A stretch of DNA of 64,000 nucleotides from Christiangramia gaetbulicola (GTDB lineage Bacteria > Bacteroidota > Bacteroidia > Flavobacteriales > Flavobacteriaceae). Both the position numbers and the translations under genes were made by a program. Under the pieces are notes generated by a model. That model worked only from the letters and a program-made list of their open reading frames with translations, was not told the DNA's origin and ran no database searches. This document shows, in pieces, positions 8,811-17,619 of this stretch; positions within the stretch are counted from its first letter, which is position 1, and each line of letters begins with the position of its first letter. The stretch is from positions 1,364,001 to 1,428,000 of the forward strand of contig NZ_QBKQ01000001.1 in NCBI RefSeq assembly GCF_003054225.1. The letters run 5' to 3'.

Positions 8811-8880
8811 TTATCGTCATCCTGAACTTGATTCGGGATCTCTAAAGTAGCTGAATTAAGTTCAGCCTGGCGCTTAAACC
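8811..8880. repeat. intergenic palindromic repeat
   Basis: A member of the dispersed family (CGTCATCCTGAACTTGATTCGGGATCT) followed by a partial inverted half with AGTTCAGCCTGG. It lies between convergent genes and may end transcription from either side, although no T-run terminator is evident. Confidence 0.6.
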
Positions 8881-8909
8881 TTTCAAACGGACTTTATTAT
8901 ATTCAAAGC

Positions 8910-10706
8910 TTATTTCGCTTCCGCGATCCAGTTGTCGATCTTATTTTCCAGCAATTCCAACGGAACGCAACCGGTTTCCAGAACCTGTTTATGATATTCC
9001 CTGATATCAAAAGCTTCACCCATCTGCTGTTGGGCGCGATCTCTTAATTCCATGATCTTTAACTGGCCTATCTTATAAGAAAGAGCCTGCCCTGGATTAG
9101 CCATATAGCGTTCGATCTCAGAGATCACACTCGCTTTCGGCTCGGCTTCGTTCTCTAAAGAATACTGAATTGCTTCTTCGCGTGTCCATCCTTTAGAATG
9201 CAAACCGGTATCTACCACCAGACGGACCGCACGGTGCATTTCTGCTCCAAGCATCCCGAAGTATTGATAAGGATCTGTGAAAAGCCCCAGCTCTTCCCCC
9301 AGAGATTCTGAATAAAGCGCCCAGCCTTCACCATATCCACTGTACCATAGTGTTTTTCTGAAATCTGGTAACTCTTCATTTTCCTGGGTTAGAGAGATCT
9401 GATAATGATGTCCCGGAATGGCTTCATGCAGAAATAAAGATTCATCACTGTAAATATTATAACCCGAAGCATCAGGAATAGGTACGTAAAAGATACCTGG
9501 TCTGCTGCCATCCAGAGAACCCGGATTATACTGTGCGCTGGCAGATTTTTCGCGGAATTCCTCTGTTCTTCTTACCTCAAAAGCCGTTTCTGGAGTTTCG
9601 CTGAAAAGCTTGCTAATATTTGGTTTCATACGCTCATGAATCTTCTCGAAATTGGCGATTACTTCTTCTGGTTTGGTAAAAGGCATCAGGTCTTTGTTCT
9701 CACGCACATAATTGAAGAAAGATTTCAGATCTCCTTCATAACCAACTTCCTTCTTCACTTTTTCCATTTCCTTTGAAATGCGCGCCACTTCATCCAGCCC
9801 AAGCTGATGTATCTCCTCAGCGGTCATATCTGTAGTGGTGTAAAGCTTTATCTGGTGCTTGTAATATTCTTCACCCTCAGGGATGTCTGCTATTCCACTG
9901 GACTCCCGTCCCTTTGGTAAATATTCATCCTTCATGAAAGAATGCATTTTATTGTACTGTGGGATCACCTTTTCTCGGATCATTTTGGTGTATTCCTCAG
10001 TAAGTCGCTGTTTTTCTTCTTCGGAAAAACTATCTGGAAAATTCTTTACCGGGCTATAGAACAAATGATCTTCTACTTCAGGATTGGTCATGGATTTCAT
10101 TTGCGGAATCACTTTTTTTATCAGGGAGGCCGGTAAAACATATCCCAGTTCCATTCCTTTGCGCATGTTTTCTTCGGCAGAATCCATCCAGGTAAGAAAA
10201 CCATCCACACGTTTTAACCAGTTCTCATAATCCTCAACCGTTTTAAAAGGCTGCGCACTCGCGCCACTTGCCAACTGGCCCATAAAAAGATTCACAGACC
10301 ACATCTGGTCTATGGGCATATATTTATTCTTTTTGAATTCCAGGGTACCCAGGTTAAGGTCGCATTCCCACAACAGGATATCCTTGCTCAATTTCTCGGT
10401 AGCACTTAGATCTTCATCATTTATTTGTGAAACCACATCTCTGTATTTCGTGTAGTAATTTCTTAAACTGTCTTCATAGGCTGAAGATAGAAAGTTCGGA
10501 AACCGGTCATTATACCTCATGTCTCCAGACGTGGTGGCCGAAACCGGGTTTAACTTAAGGCCATCTTCATAATAGTTGTTCAGGATAGAATCGAGTTTAG
10601 TACTCACCTGATTTTCTTTATTTTCTACTGAAGAATCCTGGTTTTCATTTTTACAACCTATAAGGCTTAGAACCAGAACAAATGGAATTATAATTTTTTT
10701 GATCAT
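8910..10706 (-). CDS. DUF885 family lipoprotein, putative metallohydrolase
   Basis: A 598-residue protein with a lipoprotein signal (VLVLSLIGC, Cys18) and the DUF885 hallmark LHEAIPGHHYQ, a zinc-binding-like HExxxGHH motif, near residue 428. Further family features are PGIFYVPIPDASGYNIYSDES before it and EGWALYSESLGEELG after it. Members are about 550-620 residues and look like distant M3/M32-type metallopeptidases, although substrates are mostly unknown. The protein is predicted to be anchored to the outer membrane or periplasmic face. It is transcribed alone, with the TM2 gene terminator directly upstream. Confidence 0.88.
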   Translation of the reverse strand: MIKKIIIPFVLVLSLIGCKNENQDSSVENKENQVSTKLDSILNNYYEDGLKLNPVSATTSGDMRYNDRFPNFLSSAYEDSLRNYYTKYRDVVSQINDEDLSATEKLSKDILLWECDLNLGTLEFKKNKYMPIDQMWSVNLFMGQLASGASAQPFKTVEDYENWLKRVDGFLTWMDSAEENMRKGMELGYVLPASLIKKVIPQMKSMTNPEVEDHLFYSPVKNFPDSFSEEEKQRLTEEYTKMIREKVIPQYNKMHSFMKDEYLPKGRESSGIADIPEGEEYYKHQIKLYTTTDMTAEEIHQLGLDEVARISKEMEKVKKEVGYEGDLKSFFNYVRENKDLMPFTKPEEVIANFEKIHERMKPNISKLFSETPETAFEVRRTEEFREKSASAQYNPGSLDGSRPGIFYVPIPDASGYNIYSDESLFLHEAIPGHHYQISLTQENEELPDFRKTLWYSGYGEGWALYSESLGEELGLFTDPYQYFGMLGAEMHRAVRLVVDTGLHSKGWTREEAIQYSLENEAEPKASVISEIERYMANPGQALSYKIGQLKIMELRDRAQQQMGEAFDIREYHKQVLETGCVPLELLENKIDNWIAEAK

Positions 10707-10803
10707 TGTTGTTTTAATTTGGTTTTCCTAAGATAGAAAAAATCGCTATTGGATTTTCAGGTTTAAAAACCTGAGGTTTTTTGAGTAATTGAAAGTTGGA
10801 ATA

Positions 10804-10831
10804 AATAAAAAACCCGCTTGAGTGGCGGGTT
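10804..10831 (-). terminator. intrinsic terminator of the TM2 gene
   Basis: Read on the minus strand: AACCCGC, a 7-base loop, GCGGGTT, then a T run. It lies 31 bp past the stop of the TM2-domain gene. Confidence 0.85.
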
Positions 10832-10861
10832 CTAATAAGTAGCGTTAAATTTTTGATGTTT

Positions 10862-11230
10862 TTAAAAGAAACTGTCTTTGTAAGTTCCATTTTTAGGTGC
10901 ATAATCCTTGGTGATAATTCCAATAAGGTCAACAATCCACCAGATACCTAATCCTCCTGCAGTAATTATGAAAAGAATATTCCAGTACCATGGGCTTCCC
11001 AGATACCATCTGTGTCCTGCTGCAAACCCCAGAAAGACAAGCAATAAGATCGCAACTCCCTGACTCCTAGTTCCAGCCAGCGCAGCAGGAGAAAACAATT
11101 CTCCTTCTTCTTCAGCCTGAGCTGTAACAGTTTCAGATTCTACAAGAGTTCTTTGCACCGGAAATGAAGCGTAACTAAGGTTGGTAGCTAGCGCAAATGC
11201 GAAAATCGAAAGTAATAACTTTAGTTTCAT
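10862..11230 (-). CDS. TM2 domain-containing protein
   Basis: A 122-residue protein with a signal peptide (MKLKLLLSIFAFALATNLSYA). A TM2 domain covers about residues 58-112: two hydrophobic helices (GVAILLLVFLGFAAGHRWYLG and NILFIITAGGLGIWWIVDLIGI) joined by a short charged turn. The GxHRFYLG-like motif appears here as AGHRWYLG. The family is small inner-membrane proteins of unclear function. It is divergent from the gene at 11282, with only 51 A+T-rich bp between the two starts. Confidence 0.85.
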   Translation of the reverse strand: MKLKLLLSIFAFALATNLSYASFPVQRTLVESETVTAQAEEEGELFSPAALAGTRSQGVAILLLVFLGFAAGHRWYLGSPWYWNILFIITAGGLGIWWIVDLIGIITKDYAPKNGTYKDSFF

Positions 11231-11281
11231 AGTTAATAATTTAACGTTAAGTTTATTAAATTAAATAAAATAATTGTATTA

Positions 11282-12151
11282 ATGGTAAAGAATCTTATTC
11301 TATTAACATTTGTTCTAGGTTTTATTGGTCATTCACAGCAAAGTGCTGAGTATATGGGTACTATAAAATTAAATGACACTTCTTTCATCTCCTATAAGGT
11401 CGCTTTTGAGCTAAAAAAAGATAGTATTTCGGGGTATTCAATTACTGATCTTGGAGGTGCTCATGAAACCAAATCCAACTTAAAAGGGAACTATAATTCT
11501 AATACCAAAGAATTGAATTTTGAAGAGGCTGATATTATTTATACCAAATCTCCTATCACCCAGAATGACTTTTGTTTTGTTCACTTTACCGGCAGGGTAA
11601 AGGATATCCATGATATTGAGGAGATCGATGGAAAATTTCAGGGATTATATACCGATGGCAAAAAATGTCTAGATGGGGAAATAAGGATGGTGAGTATAGA
11701 AAAAATAATGAAGAAAGCTGAAAAAGTCGACAGGAAGATCCAGCGAACCGGTAGAATAGATGATGAGACAAAGAAAAATATAAGCGTTAAGAAAACCCTG
11801 GATACGCTTAGTATGAATATTATAGCAAGCAACGAAAACCTTAACATTTTAACTTCCGATCAAAAAGTAGAACTTACCATATATGATGCTGGAAAAGAAG
11901 ATGATGACCGTATCGATCTTTTTATCAATGGGGAGAAAGTACTTAACAATTATACGGTTACCAAGAAGCATAAGATAATTCACATTGACCTGAATCAGGA
12001 GCAAACTAGCATTGAGGTCGTGGCATTGAATGTTGGAACCTCTGCTCCCAATACGGTAAAGATACATTTTAAGGATACCAGGAATTATGTAACTACACTT
12101 ACCAATTTAAAAGAAGGTGAACGTGCCGGAGTCACCATCGTGAGAAGATAA
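11282..12151 (+). CDS. secreted hypothetical protein
   Basis: A 289-residue protein with a signal peptide (MVKNLILLTFVLGFIGHSQ). No known domain is recognised. The first part (residues 20-135) is strand-rich and ends with a cysteine-containing segment (DGKKCLDGEIRM). A charged helical linker lies near 140-170, and a second strand-rich part (VELTIYDAGKEDDDRIDLFINGEKVL) looks like a small beta-sandwich, as in many periplasmic proteins. It is followed by 293 bp containing a probable gene remnant and then a PEGA lipoprotein gene on the same strand. Confidence 0.75.
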   Translation: MVKNLILLTFVLGFIGHSQQSAEYMGTIKLNDTSFISYKVAFELKKDSISGYSITDLGGAHETKSNLKGNYNSNTKELNFEEADIIYTKSPITQNDFCFVHFTGRVKDIHDIEEIDGKFQGLYTDGKKCLDGEIRMVSIEKIMKKAEKVDRKIQRTGRIDDETKKNISVKKTLDTLSMNIIASNENLNILTSDQKVELTIYDAGKEDDDRIDLFINGEKVLNNYTVTKKHKIIHIDLNQEQTSIEVVALNVGTSAPNTVKIHFKDTRNYVTTLTNLKEGERAGVTIVRR

Positions 12152-12210
12152 TTCGGGTAGAAATTCAGGACGCAAAAAATTTTACAATTAAATTCACTCT
12201 TAGGTGTAAA

Positions 12211-12426
12211 ATGAAAGCTTTTTTTGAATAGATTCGTCTGGTTAATCCAGATATTTTTGTGAATAAGACGGGGTTATCGCTCAAGGTTAATGGAGCGAAT
12301 TATGTACAGCCTGTTGAAAAGAAAATAAAATTCATCTGGGGAACTAATTACAGACTGAAAATCGAATTCCAAAATTTTGATGGCAGGTTGTCGGGCCTGC
12401 CTCAATATCAACTAATCCCCGACTAA
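12211..12426 (+). pseudogene. probable gene remnant with in-frame TAG
   Basis: From ATG at 12211 a frame reads six codons, meets TAG at 12229-12231, then stays open to TAA at 12424-12426. It encodes protein-like sequence (IRLVNPDIFVNKTGLSLKV, then KIKFIWGTNYRLKIEFQNFDG). Codon use and composition look like real coding sequence rather than spacer. This could be a decayed lipoprotein or a real gene starting at GTG 12259 (55 codons). I do not recognise a family. Confidence 0.4.
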
Positions 12427-12444
12427 CCTAATCAACATCAATTA

Positions 12445-12921
12445 ATGAAAAACTCTTTTAAAATTATTTTTTTAAGCGGGCTTTTTGTATTTCAAAGCTG
12501 TGCTACTATTGTGTCTGGTTCCAGACAAACAATTAAATTCAATTCGGTTCCTGCATCTGCAACAGTATTTATCAACGAGGTGGAAATAGGTAAAACACCG
12601 GTCGAAAAAAATCTGAAGAGGAACCAAGAATACGAGGTTTTGATAAAATTGGATGGATATAAAACCTATAAGACTACTTTGTCAAAAAAATTCAATGAAT
12701 GGTATGTTGGAAATATTTTATTTGGAGGTATTATAGGTCTGGTTGTAGATCCAATCACTGGTGCGATTTATAAATTAAGCCCTAATGAATTAACTACAAG
12801 ATTGGAAAACGAAACTACAGATGTCGTTTTTAAGGATAAGGGTGATGATGTTCATATAAGCGTAAGTCTAAATATAGATCCGGAGTGGGAGAAAATAGGT
12901 CAGTTGGAAAAAACTGAATAA
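12445..12921 (+). CDS. PEGA-domain lipoprotein
   Basis: A 158-residue lipoprotein (signal ending LFVFQSC, Cys19). A PEGA domain spans about residues 32-75: TIKFNSVPASATVFINEVEIGKTP followed by YEVLIKLDGYKTYKTTL. A glycine-rich hydrophobic segment (GNILFGGIIGLVVDPITGAIYKL) follows, as in many flavobacterial PEGA lipoproteins. PEGA domains are carbohydrate- or surface-layer-associated beta modules; the exact role is unknown. It ends at a strong bidirectional terminator. Confidence 0.85.
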   Translation: MKNSFKIIFLSGLFVFQSCATIVSGSRQTIKFNSVPASATVFINEVEIGKTPVEKNLKRNQEYEVLIKLDGYKTYKTTLSKKFNEWYVGNILFGGIIGLVVDPITGAIYKLSPNELTTRLENETTDVVFKDKGDDVHISVSLNIDPEWEKIGQLEKTE

Positions 12922-12943
12922 ATCTCAAACCCAAATGACAGAA

Positions 12944-12976
12944 TTGAAAAGCCCCGCTAATTGCGGGGCTTTTCAA
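12944..12976. terminator. bidirectional intrinsic terminator
   Basis: A perfect 14-bp stem, TTGAAAAGCCCCGC / GCGGGGCTTTTCAA, with a 5-base loop. It lies between the convergent PEGA and ahcY genes. Confidence 0.95.
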
Positions 12977-13004
12977 TATCTAATTTCTCAGATCTAAAAT
13001 TTGA

Positions 13005-14321
13005 TTAGTATCTGTAGTATTCAGGTTTGTATGGTCCTTCAACCGTCACCCCGATATATTCAGCCTGGTCTGGTTTAAGCTCGGTAAGCTCCACACCAAT
13101 TCTTTCCAGGTGAAGTTTCGCTACCTTTTCATCTAAATGCTTAGGCAACATATATACTTCATTTTTATACTTATCGGTATTGTTCCAAAGTTCCATTTGT
13201 GCCAGGGTCTGGTTTGTGAATGAGTTACTCATCACAAAACTTGGGTGACCTGTAGCACATCCAAGGTTTACTAAACGACCTTCAGCAAGAAGGATGATAT
13301 CTTTCCCGTTGATGGTATATTTATCTACCTGTGGCTTGATCTCTACTTTAGAATCTCCGTGTTTTTCATTCAACCAGGCAACAGCGATCTCATTATCAAA
13401 GTGACCAATGTTAGCAACGATGGTTTTATCTTTCATTGCTTCGAAATGCTCTCCACGAACAATGTCTTTGTTTCCTGTGGTTGTGATCACGATATCTGCC
13501 TTAGGAAGTACAGTTTCCAGTTTCTTTACCTCAAAACCATCCATGGCAGCCTGTAGTGCACAGATAGGATCAATTTCAGTAACGGTTACGATAGAACCGG
13601 CACCTTTAAAAGATTGAGCCGTTCCTTTTCCAACGTCACCATATCCACAAACAACCACTCTTTTTCCTGCAAGCATCACATCTGTCGCACGACGAATCGC
13701 ATCTACCGCGCTCTCACGACATCCGTATTTATTGTCGAATTTAGACTTGGTCACAGAGTCGTTCACATTGATCGCAGGCATAGGAAGTGTTCCTTTTTTC
13801 ATACGCTCATAAAGTCTGTGAACTCCGGTTGTGGTTTCTTCTGAAAGTCCTTTGATACCTTCAGCAAGCTCAGGGTATTCATCAAGGACCATATTAGTAA
13901 GATCTCCACCATCATCAAGGATCATATTTAACGGCTTACGCTCTTCTCCAAAGAAAAGAGTTTGCTCGATACACCAGTTGAATTCCTCTTCAGTCATTCC
14001 TTTCCAGGCATAAACCGGGATTCCGGCAGCAGCAATTGCAGCAGCAGCGTGATCCTGAGTAGAGAAAATATTACAAGAGCTCCAGGTTACATCTGCACCA
14101 AGAGCAACAAGAGTTTCAATAAGAACAGCAGTCTGAATGGTCATATGTAAACAACCCGCAATTCTCGCTCCTTTAAGTGGCTTGGATTCTCCATACTCCT
14201 CACGAAGTGCCATTAAACCTGGCATTTCAGCTTCAGCAAGTTCTATTTCACGGCGTCCATATTCTGCAAGCGCAATATCTTTTACTTTATAGGCGGTATA
14301 CGGTACTGTTTTAGTTGACAT
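13005..14321 (-). CDS. ahcY: S-adenosylhomocysteine hydrolase
   Basis: Hydrolyses S-adenosylhomocysteine to adenosine and homocysteine, recycling the product of methyltransferases. It has 438 residues from the ATG at 14321 ([19 protein letters not shown]); the longer frame from 14360 adds 13 residues not expected in the family. Visible motifs are [33 protein letters not shown], the NAD-binding CGYGDVGKG at 225-233, and the C-terminal [13 protein letters not shown] and [10 protein letters not shown]. It is transcribed alone and divergent from the PPTase gene. Confidence 0.97.
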   Translation of the reverse strand: MSTKTVPYTAYKVKDIALAEYGRREIELAEAEMPGLMALREEYGESKPLKGARIAGCLHMTIQTAVLIETLVALGADVTWSSCNIFSTQDHAAAAIAAAGIPVYAWKGMTEEEFNWCIEQTLFFGEERKPLNMILDDGGDLTNMVLDEYPELAEGIKGLSEETTTGVHRLYERMKKGTLPMPAINVNDSVTKSKFDNKYGCRESAVDAIRRATDVMLAGKRVVVCGYGDVGKGTAQSFKGAGSIVTVTEIDPICALQAAMDGFEVKKLETVLPKADIVITTTGNKDIVRGEHFEAMKDKTIVANIGHFDNEIAVAWLNEKHGDSKVEIKPQVDKYTINGKDIILLAEGRLVNLGCATGHPSFVMSNSFTNQTLAQMELWNNTDKYKNEVYMLPKHLDEKVAKLHLERIGVELTELKPDQAEYIGVTVEGPYKPEYYRY

Positions 14322-14326
14322 ATTAT

Positions 14327-14365
14327 TATATTTGAATATTAGCAATTTTTGTGCTTGCAAAAATA
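14327..14365. promoter_or_regulatory. divergent -7 elements for ahcY and the PPTase gene
   Basis: TATATTTG at 14327-14334 on the plus strand and TATTTTTG on the minus strand (14365-14358) both fit the flavobacterial TAnnTTTG -7 element. They point toward the PPTase and ahcY genes respectively. No convincing -33 TTG at the usual spacing accompanies either one, so support is partial. Confidence 0.4.
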
Positions 14366-14385
14366 AGGAAAAGCTTAGAAATTTT

Positions 14386-15033
14386 ATGCCTCTTTATAAA
14401 ACAATAACAGTTGATGAACTTACTAAAGTCTTCATTTGGAAGGTGGAAGAAACCTTTGAGTGGTTATCTGATGGTATCGAATTAACCGATCATTGCCAGA
14501 GAAGGGTTGACGGAATGAAGTCTGAAATTCACCGCCGTGGTTTTATGAGCATCAGGCATTTAATGGCTGAAGCCGGCTATGTAGATCATGATCTTTATTA
14601 TGACGATCACGGAAAACCTCACCTAAAGGACGATAAATATATTTCTATTACCCATTCCTTCAATTTCACCGCGATCATCATTAGCGATAAGGATGTGGGA
14701 ATAGACATTGAAAAACAGCGTGAAAAGATCCTGAAAATTGCTAATAAGTTCACTCCGCTGGATGAGTATCATACGCTTGCCAATGAGGACGCTTTGATAC
14801 GGAAACTTACCATCGTTTGGGGAGCTAAGGAATCGGTTTATAAGATTCTGGCAGAACCCGGTTGCGGATTCCTGCAACATATCAATGTGATCGATTTCGA
14901 TTTCGATGATTTTAAAACGACCACTCACGTGAGGTATAATGGGGTAGATAGGTGGTTCGATGTAAAATTTCTGGAATTTGAGAATTTTACCTGCGTGTAT
15001 GCCATGCCTTCCAATTCTAAAGCGAAAGGCTGA
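14386..15033 (+). CDS. 4'-phosphopantetheinyl transferase superfamily protein
   Basis: Transfers the phosphopantetheine arm from CoA to a carrier-protein serine. It has 215 residues from ATG 14386 ([12 protein letters not shown]); a longer frame from 14332 would run through the promoter region. Sfp-type motifs are present: GIDIE (magnesium-binding Asp and Glu) and WGAKESVYK (the W-x-x-KE-x-x-x-K signature), preceded by [11 protein letters not shown]. Its stop overlaps the start of the GGGPS gene (TGATG), so they are coupled. The carrier target is not encoded nearby. Confidence 0.9.
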   Translation: MPLYKTITVDELTKVFIWKVEETFEWLSDGIELTDHCQRRVDGMKSEIHRRGFMSIRHLMAEAGYVDHDLYYDDHGKPHLKDDKYISITHSFNFTAIIISDKDVGIDIEKQREKILKIANKFTPLDEYHTLANEDALIRKLTIVWGAKESVYKILAEPGCGFLQHINVIDFDFDDFKTTTHVRYNGVDRWFDVKFLEFENFTCVYAMPSNSKAKG

Positions 15034-15749
15034 TGATCGAAATTCAAAGTTATCTGGAAGAAATTGAACAGGCGGCTTATGAAAAACGGAAACTGCTGGC
15101 AGTTCTGATAGATCCCGATAAGTTTGAAGAAGCCACGGCTTCTCTATTTATCCGGAAATTACCGAAAGAAACAACCCATATTTTTGTAGGCGGAAGCACC
15201 GTGGAAGAGGGCAGAACCTGTGAGGTGGTGAAAGCTATAAAAAATCTCTGCGGATTGCCGGTAATTTTATTTCCCGGTGACCACAGCCAGATCTCTTCTC
15301 ATGCCGATGCCTTGCTTTTTTTAAGCCTTATTTCCGGAAGGAATCCGGAATTTTTGATCGAACAGCAGGTACGTTCTGTAGAAAAGATAAGAAATACGAA
15401 TCTGGAGATCATTCCCACGGGTTATATTTTGATAGATGGCGGAAGAGAAACTTCGGTTCAGAAGGTAAGCAATACAATTCCACTTGCTCAAAACGATATT
15501 CGGCAAATTGTGAATACGGCGCTAGCCGGGCAATATTCCGGAAAGAAACTCATCTATCTCGAAGCTGGAAGCGGAGCTGAAAAGCCTGTCTCTAGTGAAA
15601 TAATTAAAGCGGTTAAAAAGGCTTTAAATATTCCAGTGATCGTAGGCGGAGGTATCCGCAGCGCACAACAACTTCAGTTATCCTATGAGGCGGGAGCCGA
15701 TCTTGTAGTGATCGGGACTGCTTTTGAGGATGGATCATTTGATGCATAG
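15033..15749 (+). CDS. geranylgeranylglyceryl/heptaprenylglyceryl phosphate synthase (GGGPS/PcrB family)
   Basis: Joins sn-glycerol-1-phosphate to a polyprenyl diphosphate, forming an ether bond. It has 238 residues with a TIM-barrel prenyltransferase pattern: AVLIDPDKF at the start, FVGGSTVEEG, LFPGDHSQIS, IPTGYILIDGG, YLEAGSGA and the phosphate-binding VIVGGGIRSAQQ near the end. Enzymes of this branch are known in Bacteroidota, but the lipid made here cannot be told from sequence alone. It is translationally coupled to the PPTase gene; no functional link between the two is obvious. Confidence 0.92.
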   Translation: MIEIQSYLEEIEQAAYEKRKLLAVLIDPDKFEEATASLFIRKLPKETTHIFVGGSTVEEGRTCEVVKAIKNLCGLPVILFPGDHSQISSHADALLFLSLISGRNPEFLIEQQVRSVEKIRNTNLEIIPTGYILIDGGRETSVQKVSNTIPLAQNDIRQIVNTALAGQYSGKKLIYLEAGSGAEKPVSSEIIKAVKKALNIPVIVGGGIRSAQQLQLSYEAGADLVVIGTAFEDGSFDA

Positions 15750-15773
15750 CACTTCGACAGATCAATCTAGCAA

Positions 15774-16160
15774 TTTAATGTCATCCTGAGCGCAGTCGAA
15801 GGATGCATGCATAGAAGCCTTTTCTTTACTGTCATTCCGAGCGAAGCGAAGGAATCTCAACCTCGAGACTGCTTCACTTTGTTAGCAGTGATAATCAAAA
15901 GATTTCTCAGGCGCTTCACTCCTTCGAAATTACAGGCGAACAGAGCCACACTTCGACAGGCCCAGTGCAACAAAATTCCGTCACCCTGAATTTATTTCAG
16001 GGTCTCTACAGATGCTGAAACTCCCGATGCTTCGGGACAGCATGACGTGGTTTTAAAAAATGTCATCCTGAGCGCAGTCGAAGGATGGGTTCCTTATTGT
16101 CTTTCCGAGTGAAGCGAAGGAATCTCAACCTTGATACTACTTCACTTTGTTTGCAGTGAC
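15774..16160. repeat. mosaic of intergenic palindromic repeats, left flank of the VOC pair
   Basis: The 522-bp gap holds repeat units and no gene. GTCATCCTGAGCGCAGTCG occurs near 15780 and again near 16061; GTCATTCCGAGCGAAGCGAAG lies near 15831 with a variant near 16100. A 101-bp block at 15949-16049, starting CACTTCGACAGG and ending CATGACGTG, recurs at 17064-17164 with two differences. Within the block two hairpins are visible, around CACCCTGAATTTATTTCAGG and CTCCCGATGCTTCGGGA. Confidence 0.85.
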
Positions 16161-16271
16161 ATATACAAAAAATGCTGCTTTACTAATGACGAAAAATCAG
16201 CAGAAACTCTCCTATCAATTCTGGGAATAATAATCTTAAATTAGGAAAGTCTAACACCTAATCGATAAGTT

Positions 16272-16658
16272 ATGAAAATTGAAAATCCGGTGGTCTGGTT
16301 CGAGATCTACGTAGATGACATGGAGCGGGCTACATCCTTTTATGAAAAAGTGTTCAAAACAGAGTTATCTGAAATTGGCGATCCCACTAATGAAGGTTTA
16401 AAAATGATGGCCTTCCCTGGAAATATGGATTCCCAGGGGAAAGCGGGAGGAGCCCTGGCGAAAGCAGAGGGTATGCCTGCAGGGGGGAATAGTACGGTAG
16501 TTTATTTCCACAGCGAAGATTGCAATATAGAGGAAGCCCGGGTTAAAGATGCCGGCGGCGAGGTTCTAAGGTCAAAAATGTCTATTGGGGAGTTCGGTTT
16601 TGTATCTATTATAAAGGATACCGAAGGTAATATGATCGGAATTCATTCTATGAAATAA
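16272..16658 (+). CDS. VOC family protein (glyoxalase/bleomycin-resistance fold)
   Basis: A 128-residue VOC protein with paired beta-alpha-beta-beta-beta modules: VVWFEIYVDDMERATSFYEKVF at the start, VVYFHSEDCNIEEARVKDAGGEVL in the second half, ending FGFVSIIKDTEGNMIGIHSM. The layout matches the small predicted lactoylglutathione-lyase-like proteins common in Bacteroidota. Metal ligands (E17 region, H in VYFHSED, E near DTEGN) are plausible, but the substrate cannot be assigned. It is 16 bp upstream of a second VOC gene, and the pair is flanked by nearly identical repeats. Confidence 0.88.
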   Translation: MKIENPVVWFEIYVDDMERATSFYEKVFKTELSEIGDPTNEGLKMMAFPGNMDSQGKAGGALAKAEGMPAGGNSTVVYFHSEDCNIEEARVKDAGGEVLRSKMSIGEFGFVSIIKDTEGNMIGIHSMK

Positions 16659-16674
16659 TTAATCTGAAAAGTAA

Positions 16675-17040
16675 ATGGAATATAAAGTCAGGTCTGTCCG
16701 GCCTTTTATTGGGGCGAAGATTTTTGAATTATCACGACAGTTTTATCTCGACCTTGGATTTGAAGAAATCCCTACTTCCTTTAAAATGTCCTATTTTCAT
16801 TTAGGGGATTTCGGCTTTTATTTACAGGATGCATATGTAAAAGACTGGATTGATAATTCCATGATTTTTATGGAAGTTGAGGATCTTGAAAGGCATTTAG
16901 AAATAATCAGGGACAGGAACCTGCACGAGAAATATCCTGATATACGCCTATCAAAAATAAATTATAACGATTGGGGTAATGAGTTTTTTCTTTACGATCC
17001 TTCAGGGATTCTCTGGCATATTGGAGAGTTCGAAAAATAA
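16675..17040 (+). CDS. VOC family protein, bleomycin-resistance-like
   Basis: A 121-residue protein with the VOC pattern: VRPFIGAKIFELSRQFYLDLGFEEIP, then a second module ending WGNEFFLYDPSGILWHIGEFEK. The terminal DPSGxLWHIGE motif is typical of glyoxalase/bleomycin-resistance proteins. It resembles its upstream neighbour only in fold. A drug-binding or small-molecule role is possible, but the substrate is unknown. It is probably co-transcribed with the first VOC gene. Confidence 0.85.
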   Translation: MEYKVRSVRPFIGAKIFELSRQFYLDLGFEEIPTSFKMSYFHLGDFGFYLQDAYVKDWIDNSMIFMEVEDLERHLEIIRDRNLHEKYPDIRLSKINYNDWGNEFFLYDPSGILWHIGEFEK

Positions 17041-17063
17041 TCCTGAGTGGCCAGTTTTGAGCG

Positions 17064-17275
17064 CACTTCGACAGGCTCAGTGCAACAAAATTCCGTCACC
17101 CTGAACTTATTTCAGGGTCTCTACAGATGCTGAAACTCCCGATGCTTCGGGACAGCATGACGTGAATTTTAGAAATATCATCCTGAGCGCAGTCGAAGGA
17201 TGCTTCCCTTGTGTCATTCTGAGCAACGCGAAGGAATCTCCACCTGGAGACTACCTGAATTTCTGCACAGTGACT
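17064..17275. repeat. mosaic of intergenic repeats, right flank of the VOC pair
   Basis: Positions 17064-17164 match 15949-16049 at 99 of 101 bases in the same orientation. A less similar stretch follows, with CATCCTGAGCGCAGTCGAAGG and GTCATTCTGAGCAACGCGAAGG units to about 17275, parallel to the left-flank order. Nothing else is seen between 17041 and the promoter at 17323. Confidence 0.85.
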
Positions 17276-17332
17276 TTATTATCAATTTCCAATTATACAT
17301 TATCAATTATCAGAAATCCATTTAGTTTTGGC

Positions 17333-17340
17333 TAACTTTG
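17333..17340 (+). promoter_or_regulatory. -7 promoter element of the thiamine-binding/pnuC operon
   Basis: TAACTTTG matches TAnnTTTG; TAGTTTTG at 17323-17330 is a second match just upstream. A start of transcription about 6 bp downstream would place the TTG at 17338 inside the promoter, which supports translation from the ATG at 17359. No clear -33 TTG is seen. Confidence 0.5.
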
Positions 17341-17358
17341 GCTGGAAAACAGAACTCT

Positions 17359-17619
17359 ATGAACATTTCAGTAGAATTAACCCTGACGCCAATCCAGGAT
17401 GATTACGAACCTGCGATCATCAACTTCATTAAGAAAATGAGAGAATCTGGCCTTACGGTAAAGGAAAATCCGTTAAGCACCCAGGTTTATGGTGATTATG
17501 ATGAGGTGATGGGATTGCTAAATAAAGAGATCAGAAATACATTTGAAGCCATAGAGCGCGGACTCATGTATGTTAAGATCGTAAAATCTGACCGTAGCGA
17601 GTATGCAGCCGATTTTTGA
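17359..17619 (+). CDS. thiamine-binding (MTH1187/YkoF-like) protein
   Basis: An 86-residue protein from ATG 17359 (MNISVELTLTPIQDDYEPAI); a TTG at 17338 would add seven residues but overlaps the promoter. The ferredoxin-like fold pattern and the phrases NPLSTQVYGDYDEVMGLLN and KIVKSDRSEY match the thiamine-binding/YqgV family, which binds thiamine as an oligomer in the cytoplasm. It overlaps pnuC by 17 bp. This neighbour hints that the downstream transporter might handle thiamine rather than nicotinamide riboside. Confidence 0.8.
   Translation: MNISVELTLTPIQDDYEPAIINFIKKMRESGLTVKENPLSTQVYGDYDEVMGLLNKEIRNTFEAIERGLMYVKIVKSDRSEYAADF

Noticed and set aside
14332-14385. Longer N-terminus for the PPTase
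   Set aside because: It would run through the shared promoter region, and the family start fits ATG 14386.
15807-15989. 60-residue ORF in the repeat mosaic
   Set aside because: It is formed entirely from dispersed repeat units and has no protein-like features beyond them.
15774-17275. CRISPR array suspected from the repeated units near 15.8-17.3 kb
   Set aside because: The units are palindromic, differ in length and are not regularly spaced, and no cas genes are present.
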